A DNA stretch of 64,000 bases from Moringa oleifera. Taxonomy: Eukaryota; Streptophyta; Magnoliopsida; Brassicales; Moringaceae. The translations under genes and the position numbers were made by a program. Of the stretch, positions 23,515-35,255 are shown in pieces (the first letter of the stretch is position 1; the number at the start of each line of letters is the position of its first letter). The notes below the pieces were generated by a model that saw nothing but the letters and a program-made list of their open reading frames with translations, made no database searches and was not told the DNA's origin. Location: the NCBI GenBank assembly GCA_021397835.1, contig JAJFZO010000566.1, forward strand, positions 5,766,001 through 5,830,000, given 5' to 3'.

Positions 23515-23840
23515 GTGTAATAAGCAGTATACAGCATGCAGAATATGCGGTATGCAGTGTGCAATATGCCGCGTGCAATATAAAGCATGACAGTATGCGA
23601 TATAGCGTATGGTAGTATGCAGTATGGCAGTATGCAGTATGCAGTATGGCAATATGCAGTATGCAGTATTACAGCATGCAGTATGGAGTATGCATTATGG
23701 CAATATGCAATATGGTAGTATGTAGTATAGCAATATGCAGTATGGAGTATGGTAGTATGCAGTATGGAGTATGGCAGCATGACAGCACATAGTATGGCAA
23801 TATACAATATGTGGTATGGTAATATGCAGTATGTCGTTCA
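23515..23840. repeat. GCAGTAT-type short tandem array
   Basis: About 325 bp made of GCAGTAT / GGCAGTAT / GGAGTAT units, 7-8 bp each, with interspersed variants (AATATGCAGTATGG). It reads as repeated HTAYCILPY in minus-strand frames, which is an artefact. It lies just upstream of the TNPD start, inside the CACTA element. Confidence 0.85.
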
Positions 23841-23849
23841 AAAAGATGA

Positions 23850-25780
23850 GTGAAAAGAAATTTGACCCTTGTAGTTCATGAAGGATTGTTTCTGTATCTT
23901 GTGGATTCAACGAGCTATTTTTTCTGTCTACTCTTTTTCTCATTGTAGATATTAAAAGGAACAAGAATTAAAAGAAGAGCATTACTAACAAGCTTAGAAT
24001 TATCTTGGAAGTATAAGCATCAATAAGGACTCAACCCATAATAGTTTTAACAGATTAATTGGCAAAGAACACTATGGGCTTGGCTTGTAGATTATGTTCT
24101 TACAATCAAAGGAAAAGGAAAAAGAAAAATGTATAGAAACTGCATATGGAAGTCCTAATTATGGATATATCCTGGTATGCTAGACACTTTTTTTGGTTTG
24201 ATTAGCTTCTTTGGTCCAGCTTTTGCACAACCATTTTTTATTTTATTTTTTTGTCTAGAGAAAGCTCCCTCTCTCTGCATCTTGGTAGTCCAAGAACAAA
24301 AGTTATATTCAGCCTTAGATGAAGTTAGAAAATTAGTATGCAACTGATGACATAAACAATAATCATTAGGAAAAATGTGTGTTCAAAGATTCAAACTCAA
24401 TATTCCTAAAGCGACTAAGTTTTCCCTCTCTAAAATTTCCATTTACTAAACATTGCATGGTGTATGTCCGCAGGAGTTAAGCCAAACCCAAGATTATCCT
24501 AATCCAGGGCAGCATATACATCATCCTTGGAATTACTACATCTCTAAGAAGAACAATATTAAACATGTAAACTCGATAAGAAAGAACCCACTTTGTTGGT
24601 GACATAAAAACAAATAATGTTAGTTCATAATCTTTCAGAATATGAAACTACTTTGGTTACCTATGAGCAAATGGCTTCTATTGTTCCTGCTTTTACCTAT
24701 GAGTAAATGGCTTTTGTTGTTCCCACAAGGAAGCAGCCATTTAAAATGTATAGAGACAGTAAGCTCTAAGCTACAAGCATGCGTAATTTTAATGGACAAC
24801 AATTGTGAGAGTTAGAAGAATTTCGTGAAGAAATTGCAAAGAGGAGCAAAGGTCTACCTTTACCTGCAAAAGCTCTCGGTGGTTTCTTGAGATCTAAATC
24901 ACTCTGTTGCAAAATTTTGTAAATGAACAAGATGTGAGATTGAAACCAAGAGAAGAGAAATGAGAAAAAGTTAACGCAAAATGGATAGCAATTATGAGGG
25001 AAAGAGATTTATATTTTAGGGATTTAGAGTAAGAAGCAAAGGAAGAGCAAATGAAAGAAAGAAAAAGAAATACCATCCTGATAGATTTAGATAAAATAAA
25101 TAAAAATTATTCTTATTTTAAATAAATAAATTTATAAGTTGAATTAATTTTTTAATTTATTTATATTTATTTTTAAAATTAAATAAAATTAATTTTATCT
25201 TAATATTTTTATGAATTATTTTTTAAAAAAATGTGATATCTAAATAAAAATAAAATTTTAACTTTATATTATTAAAAGATAATTTACATTTTTTATAAAA
25301 GTTAATCTTGATATAAATATCATAATAATTTTGACAACCTTTCAATTAATTAAAATCTTTTCAATAATTAATTAAAAGGTATCTGTGCATGATAAGCATG
25401 TTATTGTTGTCATGTGTTTTATAATGTCATATTGAAATATATACATTATCTTATTCAATGAATATGACAAATATCATATGGTACAATATAGTGAAATAGG
25501 TGATTTTTTCTTTATCAAAGATTTTAATTATTTAAAAATATTTACGAATAATTTTAATTTATTAAAATTATTTTTATTTTACATTTTAAATTATCGATTG
25601 AACTAATTGTACATATATATATATCATATTTCGATTTGATTAATTAAATCATACCTTTTATTTATTTTTAAAATATTTATTCAAATTAAAATTTTACACA
25701 ATAAATTTAGACTTAAAATTTTTAAAATATATTTTGTGATACATACCAATGTAAATAACTATTTTATGATGAGCATAAAG
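23850..25780. other. Non-coding 5' part of the CACTA element
   Basis: No recognisable protein. 23,850-25,080 has moderate base composition and could be an untranslated exon or intron of the transposase gene; 25,080-25,780 is highly AT-rich. Short open frames here (for example 24,155-24,343 and 24,894-25,076, minus) show no similarity that I recognise. Confidence 0.5.
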
Positions 25781-26363
25781 ATAAAAAATCCATCAACGTA
25801 TGTTATGAATACATTAGGTATTTAGTGACACCTATAAATAATCATCACTATAGGTATAGATTCACTGACGCACAAAGATATTTGTTACTATAAGTTAAAT
25901 ATTTTTAGGTATTTACTAACAAATAAAGATGATTGTCAGTAAATACAAGAAATTTATTAATGGATAGAACAATCCAAGAGTATAAGCACATATTTATTGA
26001 CTGGTAGTCTACAATCATCACTATATGTAAGATATTTGGTGACATATGTACATATGCAACACTATAAACTAGATATTACTTATGAAAAATAAATCTGTTA
26101 CTAACGGTAAAATTTTTACTTACTGACGATAAAAATCCGTTAGTATATATTGAGAATTACAATTTTCAGTAATGGACGATAGAAACCATTACTATATGTA
26201 TGGTATATACTGATAGATTTTTGGTTCATCAGAAATGATCATATATGTACTGACAAACTAAAAAATTTGTCACTATTTATGTATATATACTAATGGATTT
26301 TAACCGTCACTAAAAGGTGGCGTTAGTAAATGACAATTTTTTTGTAATGTTTTCTTGTAATAG
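25780..26363 (-). repeat. Subterminal repeat region and mutated TIR of the CACTA element
   Basis: Many short direct and inverted copies of motifs such as AGTGACGG, TTAGTGAC, TTACTAACG, CCGTTAGTA and CATTACTATATG, the usual subterminal transposase-binding landscape of CACTA elements. The region ends with ACAATTTTTTTGTAATG then TTTTCTTGTAATAG (26,350-26,363), the inverse of a CACTACAAGAAAA-like terminus. Confidence 0.75.
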
Positions 26364-26879
26364 CCGTTGTATCATTTTCGAATTTTACATTGAGCCCACA
26401 TGAAGTACTTTTTTTTTTAAGAGAATTTAGTCTTATATGAATATACAATAACTCTTGTAAATACATTATGCAGACGTATATTGGTTCTATGCATCTCTAG
26501 TTAACAATCTGGGTGATCGTTATTTAGTATTCATTAATAATGATCTATGTCTAACAATAGTGATCTGTATCTGAAGATAGTCTTTTTTCACAGAAAAGTT
26601 ACTATTTGTTTGTGAATGTTGTGGTTGCTTATTATGACTTATTTGATAACATTGTCTATGAAAATGTCTTATTATGGCATATGATTCACATGATATGAAA
26701 AACACTGATAATAACTTTTTACGAGTTATAATTATTTAGTATGCGGTAGTAGTGATCTGTTCTATCGTTGTAATGATTTGTTACATTAACAATAACAGTA
26801 TAATGCAAGCAAAGTGGTTATATATGCTCTTATTATGTTAATGAGCCTTGTTTTAATCATGATGCAATAAGGTTGACAA
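26364..26879. other. Left flank of the MULE remnant
   Basis: AT-rich DNA with repeated AGTGATCTGT / AATGATTTGTTA motifs (26,540-26,790). Their inverse, AAATCACTAT / AAATCATTACTG, recurs at 28,900-29,960 on the other side of the transposase. This is suggestive of degraded MULE termini but I could not define an end. Confidence 0.35.
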
Positions 26880-28860
26880 TATTTTAGTATTTGTATCATT
26901 CAATAAAAAATGAGATGAAGAAGATTTGAATGCATATATTTTAGCACTATTATCGAAAATAAAGGAATGTTGTCCCGAGGAACTGTACTTACAAGAAGTT
27001 AATAAAGCATATGAAATTAGTTTTAGATACTGATTGTGACAATTATAAGTTAGAAACCTTGATTAAAATTGATTAAAAAAAATTACTAGTGAAGGTAATG
27101 AATGATAAAATACCAAATTCTTAATGATAAAATACCAAATTCTTACTACATGATTGTATACATGAATATTCATGATGTACAATTGGAAAGACTTTGTGAT
27201 GAGGTGAAATAGCTAACACAAGAGAAAAATATAAGTAAGTGTGCTTTAATAATAATGTTAAAATTAAGAATGAGCTTAATCATGTGAGCATCTCTAATCT
27301 CGATTATGGTAGGTTATTGAATCATTTGATTGACAACGATGTCAATGATAAGGTTGAGGAAAGTTTGAATGATGTTGAGATATATCATTTTATCCTTAGT
27401 GCAGAAAATTCTTACACTAGAGAAGTAAGTTCCTCGAAAGTAGTTGATCTAGTATACACTCTCAACAGTAATAAATTTTACCTTAATAAAATGACTTGAA
27501 ACATGCACTTGGATTATATGCGTTGTCAGAGAATTTTTAAGTTTTAGGTATTGAAGTTTGACAAGTCAATCTTCATAATGGCATGCAAGTAATATATATG
27601 TGAATGAAAAGTTTGTGTAATGACAACATAATAAAGATTATTCTTTTAGATAAGAGTGTGTGACCTGAAGCACACCTATACATTAGAGGATGTTCATAGA
27701 AGATATCATCGATTAGTGCCATGCTTATTTGGGATGTAATTACTTATAGATTATGTATAACTGGCCGTATCATGAAATCAAAAGATATAGTCAGTAAAAT
27801 GAAAGAGATATATGGAGATTAGATATTATATAACAATACATGGAAGATAAAAAGTATGCTTTGACTTTAACATATGGGAACCCAGATGAGTCATAGCAAC
27901 AATTTTTTTCTTATTAGTATTTGCGTGAGCAGACCAACTCAAGGATCAGAATTGAGATCAGTGGACATTTTAAATACTTTTTCATGTTATTAGATCAATT
28001 ATTTAAGGGATTTTATATAGTAATTCAGTTAGTCATTGCGATTAATAACACTTATTTGAAAAGGAGATTTAATGGTATAATGTTTGTGACTGGTTGCAAA
28101 GATGGTAATGAGTAGATTTACCCATTAGTTTTTAGCTATGGAGATCCTAAGAATCTAAACTCTTGAGGGTGATTTTGAACCAGTTGAGAAATGCTATTGA
28201 TTTTATTGATGGACTTATTTTTATTTCTGATCGAAACCTTAGTATAGTTAATGCATTAGTCACTATTTTTCTTGATGTTACCAACTAGATTGTGTGTATG
28301 GTATATGATACAAAATGTGAAAGATAAGTATAAATAAGATAATATGTCTAAAGTGATCAGCAAAGTGGCAAGAGTTTATCGATTGAGTGAGTTTCAACAG
28401 TTAATGTCTGAATTATCAACAATACACCTTTTTAACTATCTTTATGTCATGAATAAGGATCCTAAAAAGTGATCTTATGTGCATAAGAGAAGGTATTGAA
28501 TAGTAAACACAAACATAGGATAGAGTCTTAACTCGTGCCTTAAATTTGCTTGTGAATTATTGGTAACCACCTTTGCTGGTTTCATAAAGGACTTAAATGC
28601 AGTGTTGGTTTCATGATTGTTAGGAAAAGGCAAAATCCAACAAATTACAGTTTACTAAATGGACACATGTAGTTTTATAAGAAAGGCAAGTAGTTTCACT
28701 TCAGATGACTATCATACCAGTTGAGTGGAACACTTTTTGGGTTTAGCATCATGGTAGGAAGGCTATAGTTAATTTCTAGTGTCATGCATGCACTTGTCAT
28801 GAGTTTGAGTTTAACTTGCTACCATATGCATATGCTTTAATTACCAATCGTAGAATAACT
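26880..28860 (+). pseudogene. MuDR-like (MULE) transposase remnant
   Basis: Broken + strand frames in MULE order: an N-terminal region (27,239-27,499); VLKFDKSIFIMACK (about 27,550-27,600); a MuDR-type DNA-binding segment SVCDLKHTYTLEDVHRRYHR (about 27,650-27,710); and the catalytic region FKYFFMLLDQLFKGFYIVIQ followed by LVIAINNTYLKRRFNGIMFV and TGCKDGNE (27,970-28,115). Then come LIFISDRNLSIVNAL (about 28,205-28,255) and a SWIM-type zinc finger, CHACTCHEFEFNLLPYAYAL (about 28,770-28,840). The DGT-type first catalytic Asp position reads INN, and stops are frequent, so it is inactive. Confidence 0.85.
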
Positions 28861-28869
28861 AATATATAA

Positions 28870-30600
28870 TATTTTAACAGTGTATACTTTTGTTTAATAA
28901 TGATCTCACTATCAATATACTATAAATCACTATTGCAAACAGATAACTAACTTTCGCTATCAAATAAATAACTATGTTTCATATGTTAATAAAACAATAT
29001 TGACACATTGTAACGCATTATATTAAATTAATATAAATAGTACTTTACTAACCCATCCTTAACTATAATTTTTTCTAGCACCTTCATATGCATTCATGAA
29101 ACAATTAAAGATCATCATCTCCCACGGTTATTAAATCAAAAGAATTTAAATCATCTATAAGATAAAAGTGTCATGTAGACACCTTCACCGTCTTGTTCAT
29201 CTAATCAAAAACTATGTAACAATACAAAAGATATAATTTAAAACCATCTCAACAAACTCAAAAGTATTAACAACTACAACGTTAGCCACCAGCTTCCTAA
29301 TAATAACCTTAACACTAATAAAATACCTATGACGGATGCCACTTAACACCTTTTTAAACTGATCAACATTGGGCTCTGCACCAAAACGCAAACCCGTTAT
29401 TAGTGCAAACTTAACCTTTTAGACTGAGATTGAATCTAAACTTATCTACCAGCTTATCATGCTTTACCATCTTCAATAGTAAGTTATGTAATTACTTAAC
29501 TCGACATAAGTAGATTTCAATCCACTTTTGAGAAGTGATTAAAGTATGTGTTTTAAAACCTAGTGCTCAATTCATATCCATTCTGCCAATTTGTAAACAC
29601 TTGGTCCAGCAATGTAAGTGTATTAATGTCACAGTGGTTTATGATCGTAATATCAAATCATTGTGCTATGAGAATCTTACGTGGGATATTCTTTATCATC
29701 CTATCAAACAATGATAAATCACTATTATACACAAGTTATTATTGTGTTTAAAAGTCCACCAATAACATACAAATAGCATACAAGTAAATTTCTTAACCAT
29801 CATAACAATATTCACTATGCTAATAATAATAAAAAAAAAACTTAAGAATACATTTCATTACTCTCATGCACAAACACTAACTACGATCACAAATCACTAA
29901 TAAACAATTTTAACTCATTTTCAAACAATCATAAATCATTACTGCATAGAAATTACCATTATACATACAAAACCACTAATAATCCAACACGATGCATAAA
30001 ACCCCAAGCACTTAATCATCTCAATACAATCCATATATATTACAACCTATTCTTCAAAACACCTATCTTTTACTTGTCCCCACAATCAAATTACAAATTG
30101 CAAATATATTTGACTATTTATATCACTATTGATGGCAAAAAAATAGATGAATCAAATACATTATCTATAGTCTATGCTCACTTGATGCATAAAATACTTA
30201 AAAACTAAATGTTTCTACCACACCTTCACTAGATTTACTGTATGAGCAATTGAATAACCATGAGAGACACTTGGGGAAGGATATTTAAATAGAGTTTCAC
30301 AATGATAGTGAGGAAAAGGTTTTAATTATGCAATGATTGGAATAGGTCTTTAATTGGGGTTTCACAGTGACTCATTCAACAAAAAAGATGATTAATGGCT
30401 TGAGGAGATGGTTTGAAATGTGTTTTTTAGTGTCCACACCCACCCATTGGACAAGATAAAGGCCACAAAGAGGTAAAATGGGTTTCAAAGATGTTTTAAA
30501 TTGGGTTTCGAGTAACAAGGTGAGGATGAAGGTTTCGAGAACATGCTTCAAATATGCTCGGAGATGGATTACACTAATGATGTTCACACTTAGGTTTGCT
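28870..30600. other. Unassigned DNA downstream of the MULE transposase
   Basis: No gene recognised. 28,890-29,960 repeats motifs that are the inverse of those left of the transposase (for example AAATCACTATTG, AAATCATTACTG). 30,230-30,600 is less AT-rich, with repeated GGGTTTCA / GGTTTCGAG phrases. It may be the right end of the MULE or unrelated intergenic DNA. Confidence 0.4.
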
Positions 30601-33600
30601 AATTTTAAATTTTTATATTTTAAAATTTAAATTTGTATAATATATAATGTTAATATTTTTAAAAATATGATAATGTTAAAATAATTAAATTCATAAGTTA
30701 ACAGTTACCAATATTTTATGTTTACACTTATTATTGCATTTAAATTTAAATTAAATATTATTTTTAATTTAAAATTTTTTAATTTATTATTAAATTTATT
30801 AATACTTAATGTTAATAATTATTAAAATACGTACTTATAACAATAAATATCCCATCAATGCATAACATGATGAATATCTCAAGAACACTCCAAATGTTTT
30901 TGTTTTCATAAATATGTGTGTGTATATATATATATATATATATCAATATATAAATTTATTATTATTATTCAATTATACTTATTATTATATTTAAATTTAA
31001 ATAACTCTATTATTTGGAAAGTAAATTTATCATTAAATTTATTAATATTTAATATTAATAATTATTATCATATATACATAAATAATAAATATCCACATCA
31101 TCACTATCTCCATATATATGCATATATATTAATTATCGTACCAAAAACTAAATTTTGATATCACTACTAAATTACTAATTTATAAATTTTAATTGTTTTA
31201 TTATTAAAAATTTATAAGTACTAATTTGTATGGTAAGTGTTTTACAACAAATAAAGTTATATTTTGTTGAGAAAAATATCATTTTAATTGTTTTCATATT
31301 ATAATTTTACAAAATTAAAACAAAATTAATAATTAAATTTAAAATGAAATGAAATTAAAAAATACTTAAAGTTAATAAAAAATAAAAACATCTAAAAAAA
31401 ACGTAAATAGAATCAACAAGAAAATGAATTTGCTATCAAAAAATTTGTAAAAATTAAAATTTATTGATATTTAAATTCATAAAGCTTGTCAAATGAGAGA
31501 TGTATTAATTATATAAAAAATAATTACATAAGAACTTGAGGAGGAAAACTTGTATGTAATACCTTTTAGGTTAAAAGAATTTGATAACTTCTTAAGAAAA
31601 AAAAAGGAATTCATTCAACCTAATTGTTGATCGCAACCCTCCTCACAAATTGAGAGATGTTATAATTTTTAAAAAATAAAAACTCAAAATAAACTTACAT
31701 ATAATACTTTTTGAATAAGAAAAAATTAACAATTTAGAAAATGAAGGGGTCACCTTCTTATATGTGGTTGCTTATTAGCAAATACCTTAGTTTCAATTTT
31801 TTGGCATTCTTCACAAACATATAAAACTTGAAAAATAAATAACAAAATAATAAAATAAATAAATAGTTATTCTATATAGTAATTGGAATTTAAACATGAA
31901 ATTTAATAGTAAAATTTAAATTATGAATAGTTATCACTTTGAAACTTCTATTATTTTAAAATTACATCTATCATTAATATAAAGATTAATTGTTTTAGAT
32001 AAATGTCTAAATTTAAATTTTAAATTTATATAAATAAGAAGTATTAATATCAATAATATCAATAGTTCATATTTAATATCCACGTCAGTGTCATAAAGAC
32101 ACAATTAAATGAAAATGCAAAGTATAAAATAATTCTATTTTATATTAAAGTACAAGATCATATTGTAAATGGGCATGATAATTCTATTTTATACTTTGTT
32201 AATGTTGGGCCTATACTAAATCAATTAAATTATCTTAAAGTCTAATTGGTTAATTTTATATTAAAAAACTTAATTTTTGTTAAGAAAGAATAATTAAAAA
32301 ACCTTCAAACTTAATGCGTATTTTATTTGGAATCTTAGTTAAAATCAATTAAAAATTAAGAATATTTTTATAATTGAAATCACTAAAAAAATTATTCAAA
32401 TGAATTTTACATTTTATTTTAAATCAATTAATATAAATTTGAATAATTTTGGACTCATAAGCTATTTTTTATGAAGGTTTATAATAAAAAAATTTTAAAA
32501 AATATTTTCAGCATTCAAAATTTTATTACTTTTATTATAATAATAGTTTGAATATTTTTTTACATTTATATAAAATTTCAAGTTAAATTTTTTGGTACAA
32601 GACTCTAATTTTAATATCTTTAATTTTTTAATCGAGTGTAAGTTGAATCAAATTAAAAAATTAAAAGTAAAATTGGACTAAAATAAAATTTAAAATTGAA
32701 ATTAAAATAATTTTTTAGAATATAAAATATATGAACTCTACCATGTATTATCACTAAATATTCTCTTTTTTCATGAAACAAATACTTGAAGTAAGGAATA
32801 ATGAAGTCATGACATGAAAATGGATTTGAAAATTGGATAATAAAAATTTGAAAAATGGATAGCCGATTTTCATTGGATGCAATTTGCAATTGTGATGTCA
32901 CATGCATTTTCTATTTTTTTGTAAAAAAAAAAAATTATTGGATGCATTTCATAATTGTGATGTTATATTTTTTTTTCAATTAAAATACATGACATTTTAT
33001 TACTTCCAGATTTATTTTAAATTTATTTTTATCAACTTCAATTTTATATATTTTGAGGTCTAAGACGAAGCAGTTAACGATTTTTTTGTTATTTTTATTT
33101 AAAATATGACATTTTTATAAAAATATTTATTTTTTAGATATAAAATCATCAGTTAAATTAGTTCATTTAAAATTTTGTCGATAAAAATGATTAATTTATT
33201 AATTTTGAGTTCAAGATTTTTTTTATCAATATCGATAATCTTAATAATATTTTATAAGTAATTTATGTACATGAAAAGAAGTTATTTTTGTATAAATTTT
33301 TATTATTTCAGTGATCTTTCTACGTTTATTTATAAAATTTATTTCAAAAATTCAAAAATCAAAATTTTTCTAAAGATAATAAAAAATTAATAAATTTAAA
33401 ATTTAAAATATTTTCTTTATTATATCAATTATAATAAAAGTATTCTATCACTATTACTTTATTAATGGAAACTAAAAAATGAAATGAACAAAACCTCGAA
33501 AAACTAAAATTGACATATATACCCACATACACATATATATATATATATATATATTTAAAGTTGAAGTAAAAAACAATTAAAGCTAAGTAACAATAAATTG

Positions 33601-34030
33601 CCATTAATAATAAGACCTTGTTCAAACAAAAAGAAATAATTTCATTTATTTATATGAACAATTTTTAATTAAAACTTCAAATAAAACAAAATTACTATAT
33701 CATAAGCTAAATTTGATGAAGCCTCAAATTGTTGCTTTTGATGGATTTCAACTTTTGATTTTTCTTTTTTTTTTATTTTTTGTATATTATTTATGAATGT
33801 GTGTAATGTACGAAGCTATTTTATCATATCAAACACGTATTAAAATTTTTATTAATAATAATATTAATATGTTATTTAAAATTTTAAAAAAAGTTTCTTT
33901 GAGAAAATATGGTAACAAATTTTTATTTATCAATGAAAGAAGTTGAAATTCTTGTTTTTAATAATGGAGTAAACCCAGTTCAAGAATTTTATATGATAAC
34001 TAATAATTATTTTTCCAAAGAAAAATTCTA
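30600..34030. other. AT-rich intergenic DNA
   Basis: No coding signal on either strand; open frames are artefacts of A/T runs. It contains (TA)n runs at 30,921-30,943 and 33,533-33,554. Two similar segments, ATTGGATGCA followed by TTGTGATGT, lie at about 32,870-32,900 and 32,935-32,965. Confidence 0.7.
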
Positions 34031-34039
34031 AAAGATTTT

Positions 34040-34550
34040 TATAGTGATCCTCATTGAGAATTCCCTCAACCTTCAGCTATACCAAACCTCTCTTGATCCT
34101 TCAATTGTGGCTCCTTCACAGGTTCCATTAGGGTGAATCCTCGGGTGAGCGACTTGATCTGGTTGGCTTGCTTAGCGACTCTCACACCAATCCGATCAAC
34201 TTACCTTGACACTTCCATTGCGATTTCCTTTGACTATTTTGTCATCTTTAATCAAACATTGGAAAGCCTCGAGAAGTTTATGGTCAACTTCATCGAGCGA
34301 TTTGCCTCTTCCTTACTCTTTGATGAAGCTTCGGACTTTGTTCAATATGTCCATAAAAAAAATGGTGAAAACCCATAAGTGTAAGCTTCTAAGGAAAGCT
34401 TGCTTACCTGACCCAAAAATGTAAACAGGAAAAAGAGCTGAAGGAACGGACCACCAAGATCCACAGTAAGGCTACTGATGGAGTGTCATGGTTGATCTCA
34501 GTCACCCATTAGTGATAAATCCATCATCGGTCAGAATGAGAAAAGGTTTA
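34040..34550. other. Coding-looking fragment of unknown identity
   Basis: About 500 bp of markedly higher GC than the surroundings, with an 81-codon open frame at 34,133-34,378 (+) that includes YLDTSIAISFDYF and LESLEKFMVNFIERF. An overlapping + frame is also open, as is a minus frame containing SLDEVDHKLLEAFQCLIK, so the coding strand is uncertain. I do not recognise the family. It may be a captured gene fragment or an exon of a decayed gene. Confidence 0.35.
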
Positions 34551-34869
34551 AGTCATTAAAGTAAGAAAATCAAAATAAATTGTTTTGAATTAATAAAATG
34601 AATTATAAAAACAAGATTTTACCCCTAACTAAACAGTAATTCTGTTAACGATTCATTAATAAAAGGTTTGTCTGCACCAATTCACTAACATCAGGTTTAT
34701 ATCATTATTTTTAAAATATAAAAATGTGTTTGATAATTAAAATTAAACAACAAAATTTTATAAAAATATAATTTTAAAATTTATATTATATTATTTTATA
34801 ATAATTTTAAATAAATATTTATTTTATTTTATTATATTAAAAATAGAAAACCAAATGTTTGGTAAATTG

Positions 34870-35255
34870 TCCAAACGTTGGTTTGGTTAAGGCTTTAGCT
34901 TCTCACTCTTCCAGGTCACCTTAACATTCATGAGTTAGAATTAGAAGGTGCCCACCCGCAACAGCTACAGCCGTTCAGGGACATTTCGGTCTATCCAACA
35001 TCTAGTGAACAGAGAAAATCTAAGGGCATCATTGTCATTTTTGTTCAATTTTCTACCCCGATAAAAGCACCTAGTCTTTTTTCTTTTGTAATTTGAAAAA
35101 GCAAAAGCCATTTGCGTTTCGCATCGGCTCTCTCGCTCTCGCTCATTCTTTCTCTTCCCAAGTTTCTCCTGGGGAGGTGAACGATCACCTCTTCAGATTC
35201 CGATTACTCGCTTCCTCTGTGTCTAATAGTAATTATTTACTATTTTTTCTCTCTA
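34870..35255 (+). promoter_or_regulatory. Promoter and 5' UTR of the ARF-GAP gene
   Basis: Composition rises sharply from AT-rich intergenic DNA. A TATA-like GATAAAAG occurs at about 35,061-35,068. It is followed by a pyrimidine-rich leader (TCGGCTCTCTCGCTCTCGCT, about 35,123-35,145) typical of plant 5' UTRs. No ATG occurs between about 35,070 and the start codon at 35,256. The transcription start is inferred, not observed. Confidence 0.5.

Larger units (their letters stand above)
16880..26363 (-). mobile_element. CACTA (En/Spm) DNA transposon, decayed
   Basis: Minus-strand element with, from high to low coordinates: a terminal and subterminal region (26,363-25,780), a non-coding 5' part, a TNPD-like transposase gene (23,244-19,660) and a Transposase_24 gene (about 18,860-17,500). 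The outer end reads TATTACAAGAAAACATTACA on the minus strand, close to the CACTACAAGAAAA of plant CACTA elements but mutated. The 3' end was not found: the sequence near 16,880 passes into LINE ORF1, so the LINE may have inserted here, or the end may be lost. The 16,880-17,480 stretch is AT-rich non-coding DNA. Confidence 0.75.

Noticed and set aside
23475..23964. Two overlapping minus-strand open frames rich in HTAYCILPY
   Set aside because: Produced by the GCAGTAT-type tandem array; periodic peptide with no protein-like composition.
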